A DNA stretch of 23,079 bases from Ruminococcus sp. UBA3767 (GTDB taxonomy: Bacteria > Bacillota > Clostridia > Oscillospirales > Ruminococcaceae). Shown piece after piece: positions 14,731 through 23,034 of this stretch (positions are counted from its first letter, which is position 1; each line of letters starts with the position of its first letter). The notes under the pieces were generated by a model. The model was not told where the DNA came from. It made no database searches and was given only the letters and a program-made list of their open reading frames with translations. The position numbers were made by a program, and so were the translations under genes. The stretch covers positions 1-23,079 of the forward strand of contig DFFV01000097.1 of NCBI GenBank assembly GCA_002371625.1, in the 5' to 3' direction.

Positions 14731-17700
14731 TCAGATATCTGCTGTCTTTCCTGCAATGCTTCCGCCGTTGAAGGAAACAAGCTCATTGTAGTACCAGAAG
14801 AGTGCACGGCAGGTATCAATCTTATTCTGTGTCTTAACGTCCTTGGAATCACCGTTCTTGATAGCATTAGCGATGTAATCCATAGGGCTGCAGCTGAAGC
14901 TCATCACGCCTGCTGCCTTGTTGCATACAACCTTGAAATCAACTGCCTTTGCAAGATCACAAAGTCTTGTTTCACCTGTTACGATGTAGTATGTGTTCTT
15001 GCCGTTAGCGATAGGCTTAACTACCTGATTGTTGATGTAGAATGTGTAATCGCTGATCTTTGCGCCTTCCGCAAGTGTGAAGTACTGTCTCTGCTTGATC
15101 TCAGACTCAAGCTCAAGAGTTGTCTTTTCAAAGCTCAGTCCCTTGATGCTTTCAGGCTTAACGAAGTTGATGTACTTAGGCTCGTTAGCGAGAATGTCTG
15201 CTGTCTTAACAGCTGCCTCAGACTTGTAGAATCTGTCGCCCATAGCGCTGTCAGTTGTGTTCTGGTTGAACAGGATCTGTGCCTTGCTGCCGTAGTTGAG
15301 CATTGCCTTTACAAGCTCGTGTGCATCCTTGTAGGAAGCATCGCCGAGGATAGTGTTTGCATACTCACGGATAGAAGTTGACTTGCTTGCCTGGAGAACA
15401 TCGTTGTAGTAAAGATCAAGATTGATCTGATCTGACATATACTTAGCTGCAAGAGGAAGATCAATGTAGTACTTTCCGTTCTCATCCTTTACAACCTTTA
15501 CAACTTCGCCCTTTGTGCCGTAGCTTGCGCCCTTTACAAGAACATAAGCGTACTGCAGCTTATCAGCAGGGAGATCCTTTGTGAAGTTGATGAATACTCT
15601 GAGGCTGATAGCGTTGTCTATTGTCAGCTTAGCGTCCTTGAATGAACCGATGATCTGGTTCTTGTAAGCCTCGAACTCGTGGTAGGAGATCTTTCCGCCT
15701 TCCTCATCTGAAATGAAGAACTGAGCAGGATCGTTATCCTTCATGTACTTCTCATAGTCAACAGTGAACTTCAGGTCATCAGCTGATGATACGCAGATAG
15801 CGCTTCCTGTTATGTCGCCCTGAACGAGGATGCTCTCATGTCCGCTGAGCTTAACGTTGCTGCTGCCGTTCTTATCATTGTTCTGTGATACGAATACTTT
15901 ACCCTTTACCTTTACAGGAGCTGTTGTTGTAAGACCCTCACCGAATACGTTTGCACCGCCGTTAGCAAAAGCTCTGTTGTTAAGGATCCTTGTACCGTCG
16001 TAGATGCCCAGTGTACCGAAGTGGTATACAGCACCTGCGTCACGCTTTGCAGTGTTGAATGAAATATCTGCGTTGTAGAAATCTACGCCTGCTTTAGTAT
16101 AAGCTGCACCGCCGTTTTCTGCTATGTTATCCTTGAAAACTGTGTTCTTAAACACATCGCTCGCACCCTTAGGGTCTCCAAAGTGACATACAGCACCGCC
16201 GAGGTTAGATCTGTTGCTTGTAAATACAGAACCCTCATCTGTTATAGCTTGGGTACCTGTGCTGAATATTGCGCCGCCGTTTGTACCGGTTGTGAACTCT
16301 GAGCCTGCAACATTGGCTGTGAATGTTGATGCCTTAAGTGTGAGCTTATTGCTTGTTGAAATAGCACCGCCCAGCTTAGCAACAGTATTTCCTATGAACT
16401 GTGTATTAGCAACATTCATTTCAGCATCGGAGTCGATCGCACCGCCTCTTTGTGCTGAGTTGTTCCTGAATACTGAGCCGGTCACGTTGAGCAATGTACC
16501 GTTTACAGAATTAAAAATGTCACACGCAATAGCACCGCCTTCATATTCAGCCTTGTTATCTGTGAATGTTGCTCCGTTGACAGTAACTCTTTCACTCTTG
16601 TTCCAGCTGTATAACGCACCGCCGCTAATTGCTGAGTTGCCGCTGAACAAAATGTTCTTACCACTGATAGTCAGTTCACCATGGAGATTGATGATAGCAC
16701 CGCCATTGTTATGAGCGATGTTGGATATGAACTTACCGCCCGTGATCATTGCCTTTCCTGTGTTATAGATCGCTGCGCCACCTTTTGCTGTGTTGTTGCT
16801 GAACTCGGTTTTCTCACCGCTGACAGTCAATTCACCGTAGTAATTGTAGATAGCAGCACCGTTGATATTAATTGAGTTAGATTTGAACTTAGCATCTATG
16901 ACGCTGAGCTTTCCTTCGTTATAGATCGAACCGCCGTTATCTGATACGTTTTTGCTGAGCTCGGATCTCTCACCCTTGATAGTCATTACACCGTTGTTTC
17001 TGATAGCGCCGCCGCCCAAAACACTTGTGTTAGATGTGAATGTACCGTCGATTATCTCAGCTGTACCCTCGTTGAACAGAGCTCCTGCATTTTTATCAGT
17101 ATTATCTTTGATGATCACGCCGGAAGCTGTTAACACTGATTTATTATCAACATAGGCAGCTGCACCCTTTTCAGCCTCGTTTTTGCTGATAACAGCCTTG
17201 TTAAGATCTGCTGTTGACTCACCGGTTACATAGATTGCACCCATATTAGCCTTGTTATCGCTGATCTGTGTGCCGGAAACTGTTACCTTTGATTTGTTAT
17301 AAGCAAGGATAGCTGCACCGTGGTTCTCTGCAACGTTTCCTTTGATCTCGCCGCCTGTTACAGTTACCTGAGAACGCTCTACACTGATAGCTGCACCATT
17401 CTTAGCCTTATTATTGTTGAGCTTTGTATCTGTGATAGTTACCACTGAACCCATCACTGCTGATACTGCTGCGCCATTCTGACCGGAGCTGTTTGAAATT
17501 GAGCTGTTCTTGATATCACAAACAGCATTGTTAACTTCTACCGCACTGCTCTTACTATTTTTATTATCTATGCTAACATTGTCTATTGTGAGTTTTCCGG
17601 ATGCTAATATATTACTATATGTGTTATTGGAAGCCGTTGTGTTCTTTACAGTAACATCGTTCTCCTGTCCAGAAGCGCTTACTACAGAACCGTAAATTGC

Positions 17701-19392
17701 ATAATTATCGACAAACTGACAGTCATCAACAACAGCAGAGTCGGATGTTACTTGTATTGTTCCTTCCGTTGCCTGGTTCTTAGCGATCTCACACTTGGTC
17801 ATCTCCAGGTTGCCCTCAGAGTAAACAGCTGAACCACTGTCAGCTTTGTTGCCGCTGAACTTGTTATTATTAATTGTAGCTTTTGAACCCTTTGTAACAC
17901 AAACTGTACCACGTACACCAGCAAAAGAATTAACGTAATTAAAGTAGCCGTTGTCGGTGAACTCATTATCGCTGAGCGCAGCCTCTATACCATTGAAAAG
18001 AGCAACGCTTCCATAGCCTTTAGCAATATTGTCAGATGCCTTAGATCCGCTGATCTTTACAACAGCATCCTTTGCAGAAAGAATTACACCGCCGGCTTCA
18101 GCAAGGTTTGATTTAAACTCACAGTTGTTGATGTTAGCAGCACCCTTAGTGTAAACAACACCGCCTTCCTTAACAGCTGAGCACATGTGTGCCTTGCTGC
18201 TTTCCATATCGAACTTGCCGTTATCAACAAATGCTGCACCGCCGTTGTTTGCTTTGCAGCCGTAGAAATAAGTGCCCTTTGCACTAACATCTGCATTGCC
18301 TTCTGCGAAGATAGCACCGCCGATTTCTGCAGTTGATCCCATGATGTGTGAATCGCTGATCTCAGTTTTGCCTGATACTGCGAATGCACCGCCGAGCTTA
18401 GCACTGTTATCCGTAACGTCAACGCCCTTAACTGTAAGCTGTGCCTTATCCTCTGTGCAAACAACGCCGCCCTTTCCGTTAGCCTTGTTGTTGTCAAATC
18501 TACCGCCGGTGATGTTTACCTGGCTTCCTGCCTTAGCATATACTACTGTACCATCATCAGCAGTATTTCTCTTGAAAAGACCACCGCTGATATTTACGAT
18601 ACCCTTGCTCTCATTTACGATCAGACCGTATCCCTTGATCATATTATCGGTGAAGTCACCGCCTAAAATGTTTATTGTACCGTTGTTCTCGATCACGCTT
18701 GTTCTATTGTTATTAAATACACCGTCAAGTATATTCAGCTCAGCGCCTTCCTCATTCTTTATAACAGTGGTAATAAATCCATAGAAACCTCCTGTTTTTT
18801 CATCAGATGAGTCGATTATAGTGAGCTTACCTTTGTTTATGATAACAGGAGCCTCATCCTTGCTTTCTGGACCTCTGAAATTAACTATATTATTTCCGTT
18901 CAGGTCAATTACTACGTTGGAATTAGAATTAATTATACCTGAAAGAACGCAGTCACTCACTAATACATCCTTGTTAAGCTTAACAGAAACATAACGTTTA
19001 GCCTTTCCTTCAACAGATTTAGAAGCATCTGTAATCTGCTTGTAGAAAGGATCTTTGCCATAGTCTACTATATGTGCTGATGAACGATTTACTCCATCTA
19101 AAGATAAAGAACTATATTTGGAATGTGCATCATAATTACCTTTTATTGCCTTTGGAGCAACATACTCACTCTGGATCTGCTTAACCTCGACCTTGCTGTT
19201 CTGCTCGACAGCAACCTGCTCCTTCTGGCTGCCGGTATCCATATCATAAACTACAGCTTCCTGTGCGCTTGCTGTGATAGATGATGGCTGGAAAAGTTCA
19301 GCTACTGCCGGATAGTTTGCTGTACCTGCGAATGAAAGAACTGCAAGTACTGCTGCCACGATTCTTTTGGATGCGTTGTTTTGCTTTTTCAT
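14731..19392 (-). CDS. Large secreted right-handed beta-helix protein with PMP-like GGAI repeats
   Basis: This 1553-residue exported protein has a signal peptide (AAVLAVLSFAGTANYPAVAE, likely cut near ASITASAQ, residue 43). Residues about 130-1230 are a long run of coils rich in N, G and S. They carry the recurrent pattern GGAI or GGAV about every 20-25 residues, with FxxNxA between (for example GGAIFAEGN, GGAIYNTGK, FTDNKAEYEGGAIA). This resembles the repeats of polymorphic membrane proteins and other adhesin beta-helices. Residues about 1262-1553 form a separate C-terminal domain (RVFINFTKDLPADK, ELVKAMLNYGSKAQ, LFWYYNELVSFNGG) of a type I have seen in clostridial extracellular proteins but cannot assign. 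No LPXTG, CWB2, dockerin or SLH motif is visible, so how it stays on the cell is unknown. The ATG follows AAGGAG. A probable adhesin or matrix protein, not an enzyme. Confidence 0.82.
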   Translation of the reverse strand: MKKQNNASKRIVAAVLAVLSFAGTANYPAVAELFQPSSITASAQEAVVYDMDTGSQKEQVAVEQNSKVEVKQIQSEYVAPKAIKGNYDAHSKYSSLSLDGVNRSSAHIVDYGKDPFYKQITDASKSVEGKAKRYVSVKLNKDVLVSDCVLSGIINSNSNVVIDLNGNNIVNFRGPESKDEAPVIINKGKLTIIDSSDEKTGGFYGFITTVIKNEEGAELNILDGVFNNNRTSVIENNGTINILGGDFTDNMIKGYGLIVNESKGIVNISGGLFKRNTADDGTVVYAKAGSQVNITGGRFDNNKANGKGGVVCTEDKAQLTVKGVDVTDNSAKLGGAFAVSGKTEISDSHIMGSTAEIGGAIFAEGNADVSAKGTYFYGCKANNGGAAFVDNGKFDMESSKAHMCSAVKEGGVVYTKGAANINNCEFKSNLAEAGGVILSAKDAVVKISGSKASDNIAKGYGSVALFNGIEAALSDNEFTDNGYFNYVNSFAGVRGTVCVTKGSKATINNNKFSGNKADSGSAVYSEGNLEMTKCEIAKNQATEGTIQVTSDSAVVDDCQFVDNYAIYGSVVSASGQENDVTVKNTTASNNTYSNILASGKLTIDNVSIDNKNSKSSAVEVNNAVCDIKNSSISNSSGQNGAAVSAVMGSVVTITDTKLNNNKAKNGAAISVERSQVTVTGGEIKGNVAENHGAAILAYNKSKVTVSGTQISDNKANMGAIYVTGESTADLNKAVISKNEAEKGAAAYVDNKSVLTASGVIIKDNTDKNAGALFNEGTAEIIDGTFTSNTSVLGGGAIRNNGVMTIKGERSELSKNVSDNGGSIYNEGKLSVIDAKFKSNSININGAAIYNYYGELTVSGEKTEFSNNTAKGGAAIYNTGKAMITGGKFISNIAHNNGGAIINLHGELTISGKNILFSGNSAISGGALYSWNKSERVTVNGATFTDNKAEYEGGAIACDIFNSVNGTLLNVTGSVFRNNSAQRGGAIDSDAEMNVANTQFIGNTVAKLGGAISTSNKLTLKASTFTANVAGSEFTTGTNGGAIFSTGTQAITDEGSVFTSNRSNLGGAVCHFGDPKGASDVFKNTVFKDNIAENGGAAYTKAGVDFYNADISFNTAKRDAGAVYHFGTLGIYDGTRILNNRAFANGGANVFGEGLTTTAPVKVKGKVFVSQNNDKNGSSNVKLSGHESILVQGDITGSAICVSSADDLKFTVDYEKYMKDNDPAQFFISDEEGGKISYHEFEAYKNQIIGSFKDAKLTIDNAISLRVFINFTKDLPADKLQYAYVLVKGASYGTKGEVVKVVKDENGKYYIDLPLAAKYMSDQINLDLYYNDVLQASKSTSIREYANTILGDASYKDAHELVKAMLNYGSKAQILFNQNTTDSAMGDRFYKSEAAVKTADILANEPKYINFVKPESIKGLSFEKTTLELESEIKQRQYFTLAEGAKISDYTFYINNQVVKPIANGKNTYYIVTGETRLCDLAKAVDFKVVCNKAAGVMSFSCSPMDYIANAIKNGDSKDVKTQNKIDTCRALFWYYNELVSFNGGSIAGKTADI

Positions 19393-19414
19393 AACATCTT
19401 CTCCTTTTTCCTTA

Positions 19415-19432
19415 CCCGTTCGTCATGACGGG
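19415..19432 (-). promoter_or_regulatory. Small hairpin in the leader of the beta-helix gene
   Basis: A 5-bp stem CCCGT/ACGGG (19415-19419, 19428-19432) lies between the predicted transcription start (about 19463) and the ribosome binding site (19406-19401). On the plus strand it is followed by CATTTTTG, so it could instead stop antisense transcripts. Weak evidence. Confidence 0.3.
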
Positions 19433-19469
19433 CATTTTTGTTATAACTTTTTTCATTTTCAATGATTAA

Positions 19470-19498
19470 AATATATCACAAATAATCACGGCTGTCAA
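19470..19498 (-). promoter_or_regulatory. Promoter of the beta-helix gene
   Basis: On the minus strand, -35 TTGACA (19498-19493) and -10 TATATT (19475-19470) are 17 nt apart, giving a leader of about 70 nt. A palindrome TTGTGCACAA lies at 19540-19549, 42 bp upstream of the -35. Confidence 0.75.
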
Positions 19499-19639
19499 TT
19501 AGTACGTATAACAAATGTACAAAAAAATAAAGGGCTATTTTGTGCACAATGTTAAAATTATAAACAAACGATAAATCAATTTGGGTATAAATTATTACAA
19601 AATAACCTAAAAAATATATATAATATTCACATCTCTCAA

Positions 19640-19830
19640 AATCGGTCATTTCCTTGCAGAAAATTCTTATTTTCTTTCACGGGAATTTTCTCACCGCCGC
19701 CGCTTATCCCCTGCACCCGACTTGGCTGCCCCGGACAGCATACAAAAGCAAATCACACCGAAATCAAGCGCTTTTGCGCAGCATACCCATTTGTGCACGC
19801 ACGGTTTATCCTGCTGCTGTTTTACCATAC
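19640..19830 (-). ncRNA. Candidate structured RNA or leader in a GC-richer intergenic block
   Basis: The 753-bp gap between the beta-helix gene and the symporter gene is mostly very AT-rich, but about 19680-19830 is clearly richer in GC. It begins immediately downstream of a consensus minus-strand promoter (19865-19837). Local stems on the minus strand include GCGC-AAAA-GCGC and a 9-bp stem AGAAAATTC/GAATTTTCT. A 45-codon minus-strand frame starts at 19828 without a ribosome binding site, so a protein is unlikely though not excluded. I recognise no known RNA family (not tmRNA, RNase P, SRP RNA, T-box or the common riboswitches). Low confidence. Confidence 0.3.
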
Positions 19831-19836
19831 CGATTT

Positions 19837-19865
19837 ATTATACACATTTTGAGCTTTTCGGTCAA
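19837..19865 (-). promoter_or_regulatory. Orphan consensus promoter in the large intergenic region
   Basis: On the minus strand, -35 TTGACC (19865-19860) and -10 TATAAT (19842-19837) are 17 nt apart. The start would be near 19830. The nearest annotated minus-strand start codon is 440 bp away and has its own promoter, so this one implies a separate transcript or a long alternative leader. Confidence 0.6.
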
Positions 19866-19973
19866 TATACATCATGCATAAAATTAAATGATTTTTCGTG
19901 TATACATTTTTTATTACTTTCAAGTGTTAAAATATATGATTTTATGCTCCGTTTATATAATTCTCCGCACACG

Positions 19974-20023
19974 TTATATGTACATATAATATACACTTTA
20001 ATAAATATGTTAAAGTAATAACA
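19974..20023 (+). promoter_or_regulatory. Palindromes upstream of the symporter promoter
   Basis: A perfect 16-bp palindrome TTATATGTACATATAA spans 19974-19989, and an interrupted repeat TGTTA-N6-TAACA spans 20008-20023. Both lie 50-100 bp upstream of the symporter -35. They could be regulator sites, but AT-rich sequence makes chance palindromes common. Confidence 0.25.
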
Positions 20024-20072
20024 AATAGAACTGCTGCTTTGTACCCAATGCACAGCAAAGCGCACTTTCACA

Positions 20073-20102
20073 TTGACTTGAACCCCTGAAATGTGATATA
20101 AT
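20073..20102 (+). promoter_or_regulatory. Promoter of the AGCS symporter gene
   Basis: -35 TTGACT (20073-20078) and -10 TATAAT (20097-20102) are 18 nt apart. The leader is only about 37 nt, too short for a riboswitch. Confidence 0.75.
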
Positions 20103-20145
20103 TACTTTACTGCACTGCGCAGAATATGAAAAATGGAGAAAAAAT

Positions 20146-21564
20146 ATGTTCGATAATATCGTTAATGCCCTGAACAAGCTGAATGATGTGATGTACTACC
20201 CTGTTCTTATAATAGTACTCGCAGCAGGCGGACTGTATTTTTCTGTACGCACACGTTTCGTACAGCTGCGTATGCTCAGAGAATCGTGCAGGCTTATCAT
20301 GGAAAAGCCAAAGGAAGGCGCAAAGGTCTCCTCCTTTCAGGCGCTTATAGTTTCCACCGCATCACGAGTTGGCACGGGCAATATCGTCGGCGTTTCAACG
20401 GCTATATGTCTCGGCGGTCCGGGAGCGTGCTTCTGGATGTGGCTGATGTGTATAATCGGTGCTTCGTCCGCCTTTATAGAAAGTACACTTGCGCAGATCT
20501 ACAAGCGCAGGAACAAGGACGGCAGCTGCTACGGCGGACCTGCATACTATATTGAACAGGCGCTTAAAAAGCCGCTTATCTCTGTCCTCTTCTGCATTTT
20601 CCTTATAGCGACTTATGCTTTCGGCTTCAATTTGCTCTGCTCGTTCAATTTACAATCAACATTCTCGGTGTACAGCTTTTATAACGAAAATATCACTCCT
20701 ATTATAATAGGTATCATTCTTGCCGCATCGGTAGGCTTCTGTCTGCTCGGCGGAGGAAAGAGGATAATCAGCCTTACCGAAAAGATAGTTCCGTTTATGG
20801 GCATCGCCTACGTTATAATTTCGCTCATAGTTATTTTTGCAAACGTCACCAACATTCCCGGGATGTTTGCACTCATCTTCAAGGATGCTTTTGATTTCCG
20901 TTCGATTTTCGGCGGCCTTGCGGGAAGCTGCATGGTGCTTGGCATAAAGAGAGGTCTGTATTCAAACGAGGCAGGTGTAGGCTCAGCGCCTAATGCTTCC
21001 GCCTCGGCAGAGGTCACGCACCCGGTTAAGCAGGGACTTGTTCAGACGGTGTCGGTTTACATAGATACTATTCTTTTGTGCACAGCGACCGCTTTCATGT
21101 GCCTCAGCTCGGGAACTGCCTATAACGAGGAGGTCTCGGGTGCGGTGTATGTGCAGAATTCCATCTCCACCGTTTTCGGCAGCGCAGGTCCGATATTCAT
21201 AACCGTGGCAATGGTGCTGTTTGCATTCACAACGCTGCTTGGCAACCTTTATTATGTTGACAATGCGCTGATATACCTTAATAAAAAAAGGCAGCCCTCC
21301 AAAAAGTTCATGGCAGGTTTCTATGTTGCCTGCGTTGCGGTCATCTTCTTTGGCGCACTTATGAAAATGGATTTTGCCTGGACGATAGCAGACATCACGA
21401 TGGGCTTTATGACGCTGATAAATATACCCTGCTGCCTGATGCTTTCGGGGCAGGTGTTTGCAGCGCTGAAGGATTATGAAAAACAAAAAAAGGCAGGAAA
21501 AGATCCTGCCTTCCACGCAGAAGATATCGGGCTTGACAGCAGCGAGCTGAGCTTCTGGGATTAA
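20146..21564 (+). CDS. Sodium:alanine/glycine symporter, AGCS family (AlsT-like)
   Basis: This 472-residue integral membrane protein imports small neutral amino acids with a cation. It has about eleven hydrophobic segments. The AGCS signature region is clear at about 60-120: SSFQALIVSTASRVGTGNIV, GGPGACFWMW and SAFIESTLAQIYK. Later family blocks are also present: CYGGPAYYIE, LGIKRGLYSNEAGVGSAPNA and the FAFTTLLGNLYY region. Length is typical for the family. The ATG at 20146 follows GGAG at about 8 nt. It is a single-gene unit with its own promoter and the terminator at 21573-21609. Substrate choice between alanine, glycine and serine cannot be decided from the sequence. Confidence 0.92.
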   Translation: MFDNIVNALNKLNDVMYYPVLIIVLAAGGLYFSVRTRFVQLRMLRESCRLIMEKPKEGAKVSSFQALIVSTASRVGTGNIVGVSTAICLGGPGACFWMWLMCIIGASSAFIESTLAQIYKRRNKDGSCYGGPAYYIEQALKKPLISVLFCIFLIATYAFGFNLLCSFNLQSTFSVYSFYNENITPIIIGIILAASVGFCLLGGGKRIISLTEKIVPFMGIAYVIISLIVIFANVTNIPGMFALIFKDAFDFRSIFGGLAGSCMVLGIKRGLYSNEAGVGSAPNASASAEVTHPVKQGLVQTVSVYIDTILLCTATAFMCLSSGTAYNEEVSGAVYVQNSISTVFGSAGPIFITVAMVLFAFTTLLGNLYYVDNALIYLNKKRQPSKKFMAGFYVACVAVIFFGALMKMDFAWTIADITMGFMTLINIPCCLMLSGQVFAALKDYEKQKKAGKDPAFHAEDIGLDSSELSFWD

Positions 21565-21572
21565 AAGAATAC

Positions 21573-21609
21573 GTCCGGTGTTTTGTCAGCAAAGCATCGG
21601 ACTTTTTTT
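21573..21609 (+). terminator. Rho-independent terminator of the symporter gene
   Basis: An 8-bp stem GTCCGGTG/CATCGGAC (21573-21580, 21595-21602; one G-T pair) is followed by seven T (21603-21609), 9 bp after the stop codon. Confidence 0.9.
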
Positions 21610-21643
21610 GTTATCGCCAATCTTTCCCAAGCGCACAAAACGC

Positions 21644-21672
21644 TTGACATTCAGCAAATATTGCCGTATAAT
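21644..21672 (+). promoter_or_regulatory. Perfect consensus promoter of the DHHW lipoprotein gene
   Basis: -35 TTGACA (21644-21649) and -10 TATAAT (21667-21672) are 17 nt apart. Its position downstream of 21583 shows that the longer open frame starting there is not the true gene start. Confidence 0.85.
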
Positions 21673-21738
21673 AATAAATATCAACTAAGGTCAACTATAC
21701 AATATTATGTACACTTAATCCAAGAAAGGAAAGCCCGA

Positions 21739-23034
21739 ATGAAAGCAAGAACATCAGCAGCTGCGCTCGCTGCAGCTATCACCATACTGCTCACAGGCTG
21801 CGGTCAGGGTAATGACAGCAGCGAAAGAGAAAGAGAAACCGCAAGCGAAAGCAGCTCATCTGTTTCGTCGCATGAAGAAAGCAGCAGTACCGCTGAAAGC
21901 TCGCAGGCGGAAAGCAGCAGTAATACCGAAAGCTCGCAGGCAGAAAGCAGCAGTACCGCTGAAAGCACACAGGCGGATTCATCGGAAAAGGCAACTACCA
22001 CCGGGCAAACCTCTTCCGCTTCATCAGCTGCACCTTCCACCACCGCTGCTGCCACAACTACGACCGCTGCAGCGGCCGCACCTCACGACGAATCCGGCAC
22101 TGCCAATAAAAGTGCGAACTACGCTGCCGTTCCCACATCAGGCAGCTGGGTAAACGGCGTTTTCGTTTGCGACAGAAACAAGGGCGACAGGATAAGAGGT
22201 CTTATCGGCTTTTACGGCAGCGAAAGCTGCGGACAGAAATTCGCCGCAATGGTGAACGATGTTAAAAAGGCAGTCGGTGACAAGGTAAATGTATACACGC
22301 TGGGCGCACCTGTTTCCTCTGCGTTTTATACTCCAAAGGGCGTTACAGGCGTTACGACAGACCAGCACAAAGCAATACTTGACCTGAGCAAAACGCTTGA
22401 CAAGAGCATTAAGAACATCGACACCTACGCTGCACTTGCTTCACACACCAACGAATACATTTATTACCGCACAGACCACCACTGGACAACACTTGCAGCA
22501 TATTATGCGGTAAAGGAATTTGCAAAGGCAGCCAACGTTCCCTACGCACCGCTTTCCTCTTACGAAAAGTGCGTTAAAACGAGGTTTACAGGTTCAATGT
22601 ACACTTACAGCAACTATCCAGAGTTCAAGACCTACCCCGATACCTACACCTACTACAAGCCCAAGAACAAGTACACTACGACCTATTATAACGGCGCTTT
22701 CCAGAACGGAACGGCTTCTCAGCTCTTCCTTGACAGTGCCGTGGGTTCAAACAGCTACTGCACTATCCTCGGCTCAGACCTTAACCTTGCCGAGATAAAG
22801 ACCGATGTTAAAAACGGGCGCACGCTCGTGCTCATCAAGGACAGCTACGGCAATGCGCTCACGCCTTATTTCGTGGGCAGCTTTGAAAAGATATATGTGC
22901 TTGATATGCGCTACACAACAGTTAATCTCAGGAGCTTCTTCAAGAAGGTCGGTGCGACGGATATTCTGTTTGGCTCGTCGCTTTCCAGCTTCTACACCCC
23001 CAGCCGTGTTGACGGCATTAGGGCGATCCTGTAA
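21739..23034 (+). CDS. DHHW-family (SGNH-like) surface lipoprotein
   Basis: This 431-residue protein has a lipoprotein signal peptide ending in lipobox LTGC (C21), so it should be tethered to the outer face of the membrane. A low-complexity linker rich in Ser, Thr, Glu and Ala (about 25-130) includes three copies of an 11-residue unit ESSSTAESSQA. The globular part (about 136-431) starts with GVFVCDRN and holds TDHHW (245-249) and KDSYGNALTPYF (S369). These match the DHHW family, relatives of the alginate O-acetylation proteins AlgX/AlgJ with an SGNH-like catalytic site. Such proteins are often encoded near a membrane O-acyltransferase (MBOAT), but none is in the window. The open frame extends upstream to 21583, but the promoter lies inside that stretch. 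The ATG at 21739 follows GAAAGGAAAG and starts the signal peptide. A role in modifying surface polysaccharide is inference. Confidence 0.85.
   Translation: MKARTSAAALAAAITILLTGCGQGNDSSERERETASESSSSVSSHEESSSTAESSQAESSSNTESSQAESSSTAESTQADSSEKATTTGQTSSASSAAPSTTAAATTTTAAAAAPHDESGTANKSANYAAVPTSGSWVNGVFVCDRNKGDRIRGLIGFYGSESCGQKFAAMVNDVKKAVGDKVNVYTLGAPVSSAFYTPKGVTGVTTDQHKAILDLSKTLDKSIKNIDTYAALASHTNEYIYYRTDHHWTTLAAYYAVKEFAKAANVPYAPLSSYEKCVKTRFTGSMYTYSNYPEFKTYPDTYTYYKPKNKYTTTYYNGAFQNGTASQLFLDSAVGSNSYCTILGSDLNLAEIKTDVKNGRTLVLIKDSYGNALTPYFVGSFEKIYVLDMRYTTVNLRSFFKKVGATDILFGSSLSSFYTPSRVDGIRAIL
21877..21975 (+). repeat. 33-bp tandem repeat, three copies, in the lipoprotein linker
   Basis: Units at 21877-21909, 21910-21942 and 21943-21975 each encode an 11-residue Ser/Glu-rich segment (ESSSTAESSQA with small changes). 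The repeat keeps the reading frame, so copy number can change linker length without breaking the gene. Confidence 0.85.

Noticed and set aside
19445..19645. Minus-strand frame of about 58 codons starting near 19641 (MTDFERCEYY)
   Set aside because: The AAGGA-like stretch directly abuts the ATG, the frame runs through the beta-helix gene promoter, and AT-rich codons explain the absence of stops.
19654..20018. Two overlapping plus-strand frames (75 and 98 codons) in the large gap
   Set aside because: No ribosome binding site, no motif, and they run into AT-rich sequence; they follow the GC-richer block better explained as RNA or relic.
20103..20145. Possible glycine riboswitch before the AGCS symporter
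   Set aside because: The leader from the predicted start is about 37 nt, too short, and lacks the glycine riboswitch core.
21583..21738. Upstream extension of the lipoprotein open frame
   Set aside because: The terminator tail of the symporter and the consensus promoter of the lipoprotein lie inside it, and it would bury the signal peptide.
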